Source of the DNA: R-RK-3 sp963842775
GTDB taxonomy: Bacteria; Pseudomonadota; Alphaproteobacteria; Rhizobiales; Rhodomicrobiaceae
Assembly: GCA_963842775.1 (NCBI GenBank)
Contig: CAWJHQ010000013.1
Span: forward strand, 62,001-126,000
Length of the DNA stretch: 64,000 bases
Direction of reading: 5' to 3'
In this document: positions 39,757 through 48,648 of the stretch, in pieces
How positions within the stretch are numbered: position 1 is the stretch's first letter
Layout of the letters: every line of letters starts with the position of its first letter
The notes under the pieces: model-generated
The model's input: only the letters and a program-made list of their open reading frames with translations
Told to the model about the DNA's origin: nothing
The model's database searches: none
Made by a program: the position numbers and the translations under genes

Positions 39757-41488
39757 TTAACGTCGTCCGATGAGCTTGGTCGCGCCTCCGAGAATAGATC
39801 TGGTTGTTCCGACAGCGGACGAAATCGGGCCCTGGGATGCGTGCCCGCCTCCGCCTGGTCCCGCCATGGGTCCGCCTCCGATATTGCCGCCGGATGCCAG
39901 GCCGCCGCTTGACGCCGGTCCGCCGCCATTCAGCGATCCGAGCAGGCGCCCCTGGGCGGCCGTAAGACCGCTGACGCTGTCGGACAAGGACCCGCCGATG
40001 CCGGAGAGCAGCTTTCCTCCGCAGCCGCCGATGCATGTCGGCCCGTTGCGCAGCGTCTCGCCGCCCAGCGGATCGGCGAATTTATTCGCGAACAGATTGC
40101 GGTCCGCGCCGCCGGCGAGAACGCTGTGCTGATTGGCGGGGCCGAATTTGTCGAGGGTGTCCCCAAGCTTTCCAAGCAGCGGGACCGAGCCGACGGTGTC
40201 CAATCTGTCGGGCAATTGCAGGAGCGGCTTCCCGGCGCCGAAATCGGAATCGATCGTCGCGATCAAGGCCGGAGATACGGCGTTGAGCTGCTCGGTCAGC
40301 TTGCCGACCTTGTCGCCAACCCCGTCCAGAACCTGGCTGGCCGTATCCGCCACGACCGGCGTGAGGCCATCCACCACCCGCTCGGTCGTCGATGTGATGC
40401 CGCTGACGATCTGGTTGGCGGCGGGCGTCAATCCCGATGTCAGGCCGCCGGTCGCATCGTCGAGCAGATCGGTGACGCCGTGCGCCAGTGTCTCGGTGCT
40501 GTGCAGGACGGAGTTCGCCGTGCCTTGCAAACTCGAGGTGAGCGTCTGGACGGTGTGGTCCAGGTTCGAAACGACGCCCTCCGATCGAATTTGGCAGCCC
40601 GCCGAGCAATTCGGTCGTTATGCCGCCGACCTGAGTGAGGAGGGCTGCGGCGGAAATCGGCTCGGGACCGGCCAGGTCCGAGAGGAGTTCATCGGTGCGC
40701 GCGGACAGGTTTTCGCTCACCAAGGCAAGGCCCACGCGCGGAGCCCCGCCCAGCGTCTTCAGGATCCCGAGAAGATCGCCGGCCTTGGAGGCCAGTTGGG
40801 AGACACCGCCGCGCAATGCCGACGCCGCCGTATCGAGCACCGTTCGCAATTCGCGCGCGGCAGTTCGCACATAGCGGGCCACCGTCGATACAACGGCCAT
40901 GGCGTCCATCGAGACCGCCTTGACCAGGCTGATGCCGCCGCCGGCCAGATCGCTGAGCGGTGTGTCGGTGCTTCCGGGCATGTCGATATCCACTCCGGCT
41001 TCAAATCCACCGGACTGCGTGGCTGCTCCGTTGGACGGCGCGGACGCGAACAGCATGCCCGGCGGAACCAGCGAAAACGCCATCAGCGTGGGATATCCGT
41101 TGGTCAGCTGAGATAGATTGTCGGATTTTGGAAGACTCTGCCGCTCTTGCGCCGGCCTCGCCTGGGCCGGATCGAGCTTCAGGACCGGTAGATTGGGCGA
41201 CTGCGTATAGATGAACACGAATGCAGCCGCGCCGCCCGCCGCCCGGACCGAGAAGCCGCCCACCGTGTAATTGACGTCCATAAATCCCGGCAAGGTCGCC
41301 AGCATGACCGCGCCGGACAGCGAGAGAATGATCTTCAGAAAATACATGCTTGATTGAGAAAGCGCATGATCCTGAAAGATCATATATGTTGTAAGTATAA
41401 TTACCCAGGCCATCACCAGGGAGGCGATGACGCGCTCTGTCCGATAGACGGGGGCCGCGACCTGAGAAGACTGACCTTGCGTACTCAT
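39757..41488 (-). CDS. Large membrane-anchored hypothetical protein with helical repeats (one frameshift)
   Basis: Read from ATG 41488. Two or three hydrophobic segments occur in the first 100 residues (VIASLVMAWVIILTTYMIF, YFLKIILSLSGAVMLATL), then a long helical region. A +1 shift near 40590 moves to NLDHTVQTLTSSLQGTANSV and repeats of the pattern T-x-x-V-x-D-x-L-x-x-x-x (GVTDLLDDATGG, TTERVVDGLTP, TASQVLDGVGDKV). The C-terminus is Gly-rich (GGGPASSGGLASGGNIGGGP). The repaired length is 576 aa. Function unknown; phasin-like or surface-helix roles are conceivable. Confidence 0.6.
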
Positions 41489-41963
41489 GGAACAACCCGC
41501 CAAGGAACTAGAACATTTGCGTAATTAACTTTGCGAAAGGATTAGACGGCTTGCAAGTGACTTACGAAATGCCACCAGTTGAGTATATGCCGGCAACGCT
41601 CGACCAATTTTGCAATCACCGGTTGAAATGAATGCCCTCAATTGTGCATTAAGGCGGAATCTAGGCAGCGTCTGTTCTTATACGTATGCAACTTCTGATA
41701 TATGTCATTGAGTAGTTCACCTGTGGAAAACCATTGAGAAAGAATGGATTTTGTTGCATCAAAGCAACGTTGTTTTGAGTCGTGGCGGCAAATATCCGGC
41801 AAGTCCCCGCGCCGAGCCACCAGATGCCGAAATTCATTTCCGCTTCAGTACAAAATGCTAAAAGCGGCAATCCTGATCGAGAGCCGCAAGCCTTCCTTGA
41901 ACCATTTTCCGCGCCGGGACGACCCATGGATCGAAGACGCGCATATACAGCGACGGCGCGGCG
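41489..41963. promoter_or_regulatory. Divergent intergenic region between a hypothetical gene and the ECF sigma gene
   Basis: About 475 bp with AT-richer parts (41520-41760). It must drive the minus-strand hypothetical gene and the plus-strand sigma/anti-sigma/subtilase unit. Frames crossing it have no recognisable protein. I could not define an ECF-type promoter. Confidence 0.35.
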
Positions 41964-42524
41964 ATGAGAGCCGCCACAGACAAGGACCTGATCGAGCGCA
42001 TTGCCGCCCGCGATCAGACCGCCATGACCGTCCTCTATGCACGCCACCACGTCCGGCTTTACCGTTATCTGGTGAGGCTGACGCGCAACGAGGCCACGGC
42101 GGAAGAGCTTATGAACGAGGTATTTCTGGAGTGCTGGCGCAAGGCGGACAGCTTCGAAGGGCGATCCGCAGTATCGACCTGGCTGTTCTCCATCGGCCAT
42201 AACCGCGCCGTCAGCCAGATGCGCAAGCGCGGCGAGGACCAGCTCGACGAAGATGCCACCGCACAATTGGCGGATGACGCCGATACGCCCGAGGTCACCG
42301 AGCAGAAGCGGGACAAGGCGGCGATCATGCGCGCCTGCATGGATCAGCTTTCCACCGATCACCGGGCGATCATCGATCTGGTCTATTATCAGGAGGCGTC
42401 GGTGTCGGAAGCCGCCGAAATCCTCGCCATACCTGAAAACACCGTCAAGACGCGCATGTTCTACGCGCGCAAGAAACTTGCCGAACTGATGCGCGAGGCC
42501 GGGCTCGACAGGGGATGGCCATGA
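41964..42524 (+). CDS. ECF-family RNA polymerase sigma factor
   Basis: A 186-aa sigma-70-family factor of extracytoplasmic-function type. Region 2: MTVLYARHHVRLYRYLVRLT and AEELMNEVFLECWRKADSFE, with STWLFSIGHNRAVSQMRKR (-10 recognition). Region 4: MDQLSTDHRAIIDLVYYQEA and VSEAAEILAIPENTVKTRMF (-35 helix-turn-helix). The linker is acidic. The stop overlaps the next gene's ATG at 42521, so the sigma factor and its presumed antagonist are translationally coupled. Confidence 0.93.
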   Translation: MRAATDKDLIERIAARDQTAMTVLYARHHVRLYRYLVRLTRNEATAEELMNEVFLECWRKADSFEGRSAVSTWLFSIGHNRAVSQMRKRGEDQLDEDATAQLADDADTPEVTEQKRDKAAIMRACMDQLSTDHRAIIDLVYYQEASVSEAAEILAIPENTVKTRMFYARKKLAELMREAGLDRGWP

Positions 42525-43195
42525 CCGACACACAAAGCCGAGAGGCCCAGGAAATCGAGGAGCTGCTCCCCTGGTATGAGAAGGGCACGCTCGGTCCGGA
42601 CGAAATGCGCCGTGTCGAAGACTATCTCCGGGCGCATCCCGAGATGCAATTCCGCCTGACCCTGATCCGCGAGGAACTGGCCGAAACGATCGCGGCGAAT
42701 GAAAGCCTCGGAATGCCGGGCACGGCGGCGCGCGATCGGCTGTTCGCCGCCATCGCCGCCGAAGCGGATACCGCCCCGTCCGTCGGGGCCAGCTTGAAAG
42801 CATGGTGGCGGAGTTGGCTGCCGGAGGGCATGTCGCCCGGTCTTGGGCTTGCCGCTCTGGCCGCATGTGTCGTGATCATCGTGCAGGCGGCGGCGCTGGT
42901 CGTCTTTACCTTCGCGGAGCCGGACGGCGACTACCGCGTCGCGGCGGGCAGGGAAACCGTGCCGGCGCAAGCGGGCAGCTATCTCTTCGTCCGCTTCACC
43001 GATGACGCCAAGGCCGCCGACATCGCGGTGCTGCTGAAGGAATTGAATGCCGTCGTCGTCGACGGTCCCAAGCCCGGCGGCGTCTTCAAGCTTCGCATCG
43101 CAGATCGCGCTCTGGACGAAGCGGAACGCGAGATGACGATACAGAAGCTGCGGGAAAAAACTGATATCATCAGCTTTGTGGCACCCGCCGGATAG
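42521..43195 (+). CDS. Putative anti-sigma factor, single-pass membrane protein
   Basis: A 224-aa protein coupled to the ECF sigma gene (ATGA). The cytoplasmic N-terminus has the LLPWYEKGTLGPDEMRRVED pattern of anti-sigma domains but lacks the HxxxCxxC zinc motif. One membrane segment lies at about residues 105-128 (LGLAALAACVVIIVQAAALV). The periplasmic part ends VVVDGPKPGGVFKLRIAD and REMTIQKLREKTDIISFV, resembling a peptidase-inhibitor-like fold. This fits sensing with the adjacent subtilase. The role is inferred from position and architecture. Confidence 0.78.
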   Translation: MTDTQSREAQEIEELLPWYEKGTLGPDEMRRVEDYLRAHPEMQFRLTLIREELAETIAANESLGMPGTAARDRLFAAIAAEADTAPSVGASLKAWWRSWLPEGMSPGLGLAALAACVVIIVQAAALVVFTFAEPDGDYRVAAGRETVPAQAGSYLFVRFTDDAKAADIAVLLKELNAVVVDGPKPGGVFKLRIADRALDEAEREMTIQKLREKTDIISFVAPAG

Positions 43196-43237
43196 GGCGT
43201 CGGGGTGTTGCCAGAGAATAATGCGAGGAGGGCCGCC

Positions 43238-44797
43238 ATGAGTTCGCGTAACCTACCGGTCGCCGGGAAGCTTTTCGCCGTCATTTGCCTCACTGCTGCC
43301 GTCATTGCCGGCACATGCGCGCCGGCCGCTGCGCAACAGAGCGGTCGAGGGCGCGGCGGTGGCAATACCGGAACCAGTGGGGGCGGTTTCGGTGCGGGAG
43401 GTCTGCTGCTGCAACTGGCTCCCTCGATCATCAGGAAATTCGACGACGATGACGGGCCCAAGCGTGTCAGGCCGGGGCGAAATCGCGCGTCTGTGGATCA
43501 CGACGACGATGATGGCGACGACCGTCCTTCCCTCAACAACGGCTCGAATAGCGGACGGGTGAAGCCCAAGAATCCGCCGAAGAAGAAAAATCCGCCGCCG
43601 CGCCCGCGCATCACGGCAATCCCGCCGTCTCCGCCGACCCTGGCCTTCGCCCCGTTCCCGCAGCGCCGTGAAACGCCCGGAATCGATCGGCCGCAATTCC
43701 GGCCTGGCGAAATCGTCGTCCTGGTGCGGGGCGTCGCCGAGCCGGATACGGTGGCCCAGCAGCTCGCTCAGGGTTTCAATCTCGTGCTGCAGGAGAGCCT
43801 GAACCTTGCGCTGCTCGGCCCAAGCCGGGTTTACCGCTTCAGCATCCCGGACAATCGGCCCGTCGAGACGGTCGCTGCCGCCATGTCCAATACGCCGGGC
43901 GTCGGCTTCGCGGTGCCGAACTCCGTATACACGCTTCGGGGCAGCGCCGCGAAGCGGTCCAACGATCTGCAATATGCGCTGCCGAAGATGCACGTTTCCG
44001 CGGCGCAGGCCATGGGGCGCGGGCGCGGCGTCACCGTCGGGGTGATCGATTCCGGGGTCGATGCCAAGCATCCCTCGCTCAAGAATGCCCATCTCAAGCT
44101 GTTCGATGTGGTGACAAGCGGGATCAAAGAGCCGGATATGCATGGCACCGCCATCACCGGCATCATCGCGGCGAGCGGCGACATGGTCGGCATTGCGCCC
44201 GAGGCCAGGATCCTTGCCGTGCGCGCCTTCGCTCCCGAGAAACTCGGCATGGCGCCGGAAACGTCGGCCACCACCCTCGCCAAGGCGGTCCAGCTCGCGT
44301 TCGACCAGGGCGCGCGTATCTTCAATATGAGCTTTGCCGGCCGGCGCGAGCCGCTGCTGATCGAGATGATCGACAACGCCTATGCGCAAGGAGCGGTGTT
44401 CGTGGCGGCCGCCGGCAACGAAGGCCCGGATGCCCCGCCCGCTTACCCGGCGGCGCATGACAAGGTGATCGCCATCACCGCGACCGATGAGACGGACGAG
44501 ATCTACGACCATGCCAATCGCGGGCGCTATGTGCTCGCGGCCGCGCCAGGCGTGAACATCCTGGCGCCCGTCACCGGCCAGGGCTTCGATTATCTCTCCG
44601 GCACATCATTCGCGGCTGCCCACGTCACCGGCGTCATCGCCCTCATGATGGAACGCAATGCACGGCTCACCGCGCAGGACGTCCGCCGCATTCTCGTGGA
44701 TGCCGCTCATGATCTGGGCGAAACGGGGCAAGACAGCAATTTCGGCGCCGGACTGACCGACGCCTACGGCTCGCTGCTGCTGGCCGGAAAACGCTGA
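43238..44797 (+). CDS. Secreted subtilisin-like serine protease (S8)
   Basis: A 519-aa protein from ATG 43238, with AGGAGG upstream. A signal peptide (LTAAVIAGTCAPAAAQ) is followed by a Gly-rich then Asp/Lys/Pro-rich low-complexity region, then a propeptide-like domain (EIVVLVRGVAEPDTVAQQLA). The S8 catalytic domain has TVGVIDSGVDAKHPSL (Asp), MHGTAITGIIA (His), AAAGNEGPDAPPA (oxyanion Asn) and LSGTSFAAAHVTGVIALM (Ser). It is third in the sigma/anti-sigma unit and could cleave the anti-sigma periplasmic domain or act on external protein. Confidence 0.92.
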   Translation: MSSRNLPVAGKLFAVICLTAAVIAGTCAPAAAQQSGRGRGGGNTGTSGGGFGAGGLLLQLAPSIIRKFDDDDGPKRVRPGRNRASVDHDDDDGDDRPSLNNGSNSGRVKPKNPPKKKNPPPRPRITAIPPSPPTLAFAPFPQRRETPGIDRPQFRPGEIVVLVRGVAEPDTVAQQLAQGFNLVLQESLNLALLGPSRVYRFSIPDNRPVETVAAAMSNTPGVGFAVPNSVYTLRGSAAKRSNDLQYALPKMHVSAAQAMGRGRGVTVGVIDSGVDAKHPSLKNAHLKLFDVVTSGIKEPDMHGTAITGIIAASGDMVGIAPEARILAVRAFAPEKLGMAPETSATTLAKAVQLAFDQGARIFNMSFAGRREPLLIEMIDNAYAQGAVFVAAAGNEGPDAPPAYPAAHDKVIAITATDETDEIYDHANRGRYVLAAAPGVNILAPVTGQGFDYLSGTSFAAAHVTGVIALMMERNARLTAQDVRRILVDAAHDLGETGQDSNFGAGLTDAYGSLLLAGKR

Positions 44798-44829
44798 GCC
44801 CTACGCGGGGCGACCGGAACGGAAAAGCC

Positions 44830-45273
44830 TCAGTCGCCGTTGCCGGCCGCGTGGCGAGGGAAATCCTTTTCGTAGCGCCGGATGATGACGTTGCGGAAGA
44901 TCAGCAGCAGCGCCACCACCGCGAAAGCGCCGCCATGCGTCCCGTAGATCAGCTCCTCGCGCCCGCCATAATAATCCGCGGCAAGCACCCTTGCCGTTGC
45001 CGGCGCATTGACCATCGCGTCGCGAAACCGCATGACGAGGTCGCTGCGCATCGCTTCCAGCAAATTGTAGGTGCTGATCAGCGAATTACCGTTGATATAG
45101 GCGAAGCCGCCATAGGCGATCAGCGCGATGGCGCGTTCGACGACGAGCAGCGGGCGGTGAATCAGAAAGAAGAACCAGAACAATCCGAGATGGACCACTA
45201 TGTACATGGACCACTCGCTGTCGATCTGGCTGCCGGTCGAGACCATTGCCTCGAGCAATGACGCCGCGTTCAT
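44830..45273 (-). CDS. Hypothetical membrane protein
   Basis: A 147-aa protein from ATG 45273, with GGGGGA upstream. Hydrophobic segments at about residues 23-41 (MYIVVHLGLFWFFFLIH), 46-62 and 112-126 (FAVVALLLIFRNVIIRRY) suggest three or four membrane passes. I do not recognise the family. Its 3' end abuts a fragment of the GCGAAAATGCGACC repeat family (44813-44832) and converges with the subtilase gene. Confidence 0.65.
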   Translation of the reverse strand: MNAASLLEAMVSTGSQIDSEWSMYIVVHLGLFWFFFLIHRPLLVVERAIALIAYGGFAYINGNSLISTYNLLEAMRSDLVMRFRDAMVNAPATARVLAADYYGGREELIYGTHGGAFAVVALLLIFRNVIIRRYEKDFPRHAAGNGD

Positions 45274-45414
45274 GATTCCCCCGCCTTGAGTACGCGGCCT
45301 GCCTAACTGAGGCCGGCCGTCTGGTGCGGCCGGACCATAGCCTCCGGATGTCTACGTATCAAGGTTGGCAGGCTGAGGCGAAAACGCGCTAGATCCCCAT
45401 GCCGCGCCTCGCCT

Positions 45415-45518
45415 TCACCTCTCCCAAGGGAGAGGTCGGCGCGCAGCGCCGGGTGAGGGGAGTAAGCGCATCGATGGGTTTCAGCCCCTCACCCTGACCC
45501 TCTCCCCATGGGAGAGGG
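45415..45518. repeat. REP-like palindrome pair, CCCTCTCCC family
   Basis: CCTCTCCCAAGGGAGAGG (about 45418-45435) with GGGTGAGGGG, then CCCCTCACCCTGACCCTCTC with CCATGGGAGAGGG. Two units lie in opposite orientation, the same family as 1641-1787. Confidence 0.8.
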
Positions 45519-45555
45519 AACACGTGGCGGTGCCCGACGCCGCCGGCGCGACGCC

Positions 45556-46548
45556 CTAAAACATCGCGGGGTGGACGCGGTCCGGCGGCGTGTGACCGTC
45601 GAGGAATGTCTTCACATTGATGATGACCTTCTCGCCCATGTCGATGCGGCCTTCGAGCGTCGCCGAGCCCATATGCGGCAGGACGACCACCCGGTCGCTT
45701 TTCAAGAGGCGCGGATTGATCGCCGGCTCGTGCTCGAAGACGTCGAGCCCGGCCCCGGCGATTTCCGCGGCGTCGATCATGCGCGCCAGGGCGTTTTCGT
45801 CGATCACCTCGCCGCGCGCGGTATTCACGATGAAAGTCGACGGCTTCAGCAGCTTCAGGCGCCGCGCCGAGAGCAGATGGTAGGTCGCGGGCGTGTGCGG
45901 GCAGTTGACGGAGACGATGTCCACATGCGCCAGCATCTGGTCGAGGCTTTCCCAATAGGTGGCGCCGAGCGTGGTCTCGGTGTCCGACGTGACGCGCCGC
46001 CTGTTGTGATAGTTGATCGAGAGGCCGAACGCCGCCGCCCGCCGCGCCACGGCCTGCCCGATTCGCCCCATGCCGATGATGCCGAGCTTCTTGCCGTAAA
46101 TGCGGTGGCCGAGCATCCAGGTGGGCGACCAGCCGCGCCAGTCATCCGCATGGTCCTTGAGGAATTTGGCGCCCTCGGCCAGGCGTCTCGGCACGGCGAG
46201 GATGAGCGCCATGGTCATGTCGGCGGTGTCTTCGGTCAGCACGCCGGGCGTGTTCGTGACGATAATGCCGCGGTTGCGCGCCGTTTCCAGGTCGATGTTA
46301 TCCACGCCTGTGCCGAAATTGGCGATCAGCTTCAAGTTCGGGCCGCTTTGCGATAGAACGGCCCTGTCGATCCGGTCCGTGACGGTCGGGACGAGTACCG
46401 CCGCGCTCTGCACGGCGCGGATCAGCTCGTCGCGCGTCATCGCCCGGTCGTCGTCGTTGAATTGCGTGCGGAACAATTCGCGCATTCGCGCCTGGACGGC
46501 CTGCGGCAGTTTTCTCGTGACGATCACGAGAGGCTTGTCGGAATTCAT
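45556..46548 (-). CDS. D-isomer 2-hydroxyacid dehydrogenase (glyoxylate/hydroxypyruvate reductase-like)
   Basis: A 330-aa NAD(P)-dependent cytosolic enzyme from ATG 46548, with GGGAGA upstream. Motifs: LIANFGTGVDNIDLETARNR, the Rossmann loop KLGIIGMGRIGQAVARRA, FIVNTARGEVIDENALARM (catalytic Arg), AGLDVFEHEP (Glu) and VVVLPHMGSATLEGRIDM (catalytic His). The pattern favours glyoxylate or hydroxypyruvate reduction, but substrate specificity cannot be read with certainty. Confidence 0.88.
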   Translation of the reverse strand: MNSDKPLVIVTRKLPQAVQARMRELFRTQFNDDDRAMTRDELIRAVQSAAVLVPTVTDRIDRAVLSQSGPNLKLIANFGTGVDNIDLETARNRGIIVTNTPGVLTEDTADMTMALILAVPRRLAEGAKFLKDHADDWRGWSPTWMLGHRIYGKKLGIIGMGRIGQAVARRAAAFGLSINYHNRRRVTSDTETTLGATYWESLDQMLAHVDIVSVNCPHTPATYHLLSARRLKLLKPSTFIVNTARGEVIDENALARMIDAAEIAGAGLDVFEHEPAINPRLLKSDRVVVLPHMGSATLEGRIDMGEKVIINVKTFLDGHTPPDRVHPAMF

Positions 46549-46738
46549 TCGGCATGTCTCCCGGGGTGGGGAAGTAACCTGTGAGTTTTCTAAATCGGCC
46601 GAGAGATGATCCGGCAAAAGTCGACACATTGTCTACCAGAACTGTGCAGTGATGACAAAGCAGGAGATGGCTTGCCAGATTTCGCGATGCGCGACATTAA
46701 AGCGCCTGCGCATCTGGAATGCCTTTAGGAGGAGACCC

Positions 46739-47284
46739 TTGAACCGTTACCCGATCATTCTCGCTTTGATCCTATGCTGCGCGCCCTCGCCGCTTCTCGC
46801 GCCCGCATCGGCGCAAAATGCGGAAATCGATCTGTCGCGCAAGAAAGGCCCGAGCAGCGGCTTGCCCATGCCGCAATTCGTCAGCCTCAAGGCGGACGAG
46901 GTGAATGTGCGGAAGGGGCCGGGGTGGGATCACGCCGTCGCCTGGGTGTTCCGGCGCGCGGGCCTGCCGGTGGAGGTGATCGCGGAGTTCGATGTCTGGC
47001 GTCAGGTGCGCGACAGCGAAGGCGCGACGGGCTGGGTCATCGGCTCGCTGCTCAGCGGGCGGCGCACAGTGCTCGTTGCCCCGTGGCAGCCGAAGGACAA
47101 AACCATCGACCTGCACGGGACGGCAGGCAAGTCGGCGCAGGTCAGCGCGAAGCTCTCGCCCGGCGTCCTCGGCGACGTCCAGGGATGCGACGGCGCCTGG
47201 TGCAGGATCTATACGGGCGACATTTCGGGGTATATCGGCCAGGAACTGGTGTGGGGCGCCTATCCCGGCGAAAAGATCAACTGA
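46739..47284 (+). CDS. Exported bacterial SH3-domain protein
   Basis: A 181-aa protein from TTG 46739, chosen because AGGAGGAG lies 6-13 bp upstream and the sequence then opens with a clean signal peptide (YPIILALILCCAPSPLLAPA, ending ASAQ). Two SH3-like units follow: VSLKADEVNVRKGPGWDHAV with VWRQVRDSEGATGWVIGSLL, and DLHGTAGKSAQVSAKLSPGV with WCRIYTGDISGYIGQE. Such periplasmic SH3b domains usually bind peptidoglycan. It is divergent from the dehydrogenase and converges with irr. Confidence 0.82.
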   Translation: MNRYPIILALILCCAPSPLLAPASAQNAEIDLSRKKGPSSGLPMPQFVSLKADEVNVRKGPGWDHAVAWVFRRAGLPVEVIAEFDVWRQVRDSEGATGWVIGSLLSGRRTVLVAPWQPKDKTIDLHGTAGKSAQVSAKLSPGVLGDVQGCDGAWCRIYTGDISGYIGQELVWGAYPGEKIN

Positions 47285-47342
47285 GCAGCACCCGCGAAAG
47301 CGCATCGCCGGGCGAAGCGCGTGCGGGGGCCGAGGACGCGGC

Positions 47343-47768
47343 CTAGCGTTTGCCGCTGTCGCTTTCGATCCTGACGAGCCGGACCAGCACGTCGATGCGC
47401 GACACGCGCATGCCCGCGGGCAGCTCAGGCAGCGAAACGTCCGGCATGGTACCGCTTTGAGCGTCCATCAGCGCGCCATTGTGCTCGAAGTAAAAATGAT
47501 AATGGTCGGACGTGTTGGTATCGAAATAGGTCTTGGCGCCCTCGATGGCCACTTCGCGCAGAAGGCCCGCCTCGGTGAATTGATGCAGCGTGTTGTAAAC
47601 CGTCGCCAGCGAAACGGGTATCGCGTCGCGCACGGCCTCGTCATGCAGCATTTCCGCTGTCACATGGCGGTCGCCCGCACCGAAAAGAAGCGCACCAAGC
47701 GCGACACGCTGCCTGGTCGGGCGCAGTCCGGCATGTTTGAGACGCTCGGCGATCAAGGCGCCTGACAT
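47343..47768 (-). CDS. irr: Iron response regulator Irr (Fur superfamily)
   Basis: Global iron regulator of Hyphomicrobiales. The DNA-binding domain reads LKHAGLRPTRQRVALGALLF and HVTAEMLHDEAV, then the hallmark PVSLATVYNTLHQFTEAGLL (recognition helix). The dimerisation/metal part has FDTNTSDHYHFYFEHNGALM, with the His-rich site that in Irr binds haem or metal. The start is uncertain: ATG 47768 or upstream TTG codons at 47783 or 47813. It is divergent from fabA, a conserved arrangement in this order. Confidence 0.92.
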   Translation of the reverse strand: MSGALIAERLKHAGLRPTRQRVALGALLFGAGDRHVTAEMLHDEAVRDAIPVSLATVYNTLHQFTEAGLLREVAIEGAKTYFDTNTSDHYHFYFEHNGALMDAQSGTMPDVSLPELPAGMRVSRIDVLVRLVRIESDSGKR

Positions 47769-47979
47769 GGGTCGATTCGTCAAAGTGCTAATGTCCTTGC
47801 ATGGCAACTGCAAAAATATATTGTGTAGCCGCTTTCATAGCAACTATATGCGCGTCTCAGTAGCTTTACCGCAAGAGCACGCGGGCGGACTTTCGCAGCG
47901 CCGCCCGTTTATGTTAGGTAACACATGCTCAAACGGGAAGCACCTTCTCTCCCGCTCATGGAATGATATCAGAGGTACG

Positions 47980-48516
47980 ATGGCTGAACGCCGACAGGCT
48001 TATGAATACGAGGATCTCCTCGCCTGCGCGCGAGGCGAGCTGTTCGGTCCCGGCAATCCGCAACTGCCGTTGCCGCCCATGCTGATGTTCGACCGGATCG
48101 GGCATATTTCCGAAACCGGCGGCGAAAATGACAAGGGACAGGTGGTTGCCGAACTGGAGGTCAAGCCCGATCTCTGGTTCTTCGCTTGTCACTTCAAGGG
48201 CGATCCGGTGATGCCGGGCTGTCTCGGCCTCGACGCCTTATGGCAGATGCTGGGCTTCTTTCTCGGCTGGGTCGGAGGCCAGGGCCGCGGACGTGCGATC
48301 GGCGTCGGCGAGGTCAAATTGACCGGCATGGTCACCCCCGCGATCAAGAGGCTCGAATATATCGTCGATCTGAAGCGGGTCATCAGACGCAAGCTGACGC
48401 TGGGGATTGGCGATGGCCTCGTGAAGGCCGACGGTGATACGATTTATATCGCCAAGGACCTGCGCGTCGGGCTGTTCGAAGCAAACTCTGGACAGAGCGC
48501 CGCCGCCAGCCTCTAA
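47980..48516 (+). CDS. fabA: 3-hydroxydecanoyl-ACP dehydratase/isomerase FabA
   Basis: Hot-dog-fold enzyme that introduces the cis double bond in the anaerobic unsaturated fatty acid pathway. It is 178 aa from ATG 47980, with AGAGG upstream. The active-site segment reads FFACHFKGDPVMPGCLGLDA, with catalytic His and Asp, then LWQMLGFFLGWVGGQGRGRA. It is the first of a three-gene cluster with fabB and fabI. Frames reaching further upstream cross the irr promoter and were excluded. Confidence 0.97.
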   Translation: MAERRQAYEYEDLLACARGELFGPGNPQLPLPPMLMFDRIGHISETGGENDKGQVVAELEVKPDLWFFACHFKGDPVMPGCLGLDALWQMLGFFLGWVGGQGRGRAIGVGEVKLTGMVTPAIKRLEYIVDLKRVIRRKLTLGIGDGLVKADGDTIYIAKDLRVGLFEANSGQSAAASL

Positions 48517-48648
48517 GAAGAAGCTGCGGCCCGATTGCCGAGGCCGGCAGGCTTGCAGACTGTTGCATCGATCCAAGCGGAGGCGGCAAGCCGGAGTTTG
48601 GCAAATCGATGCACGAACGAACAGCTAGAGGAAACAACAGGGGTTTCC

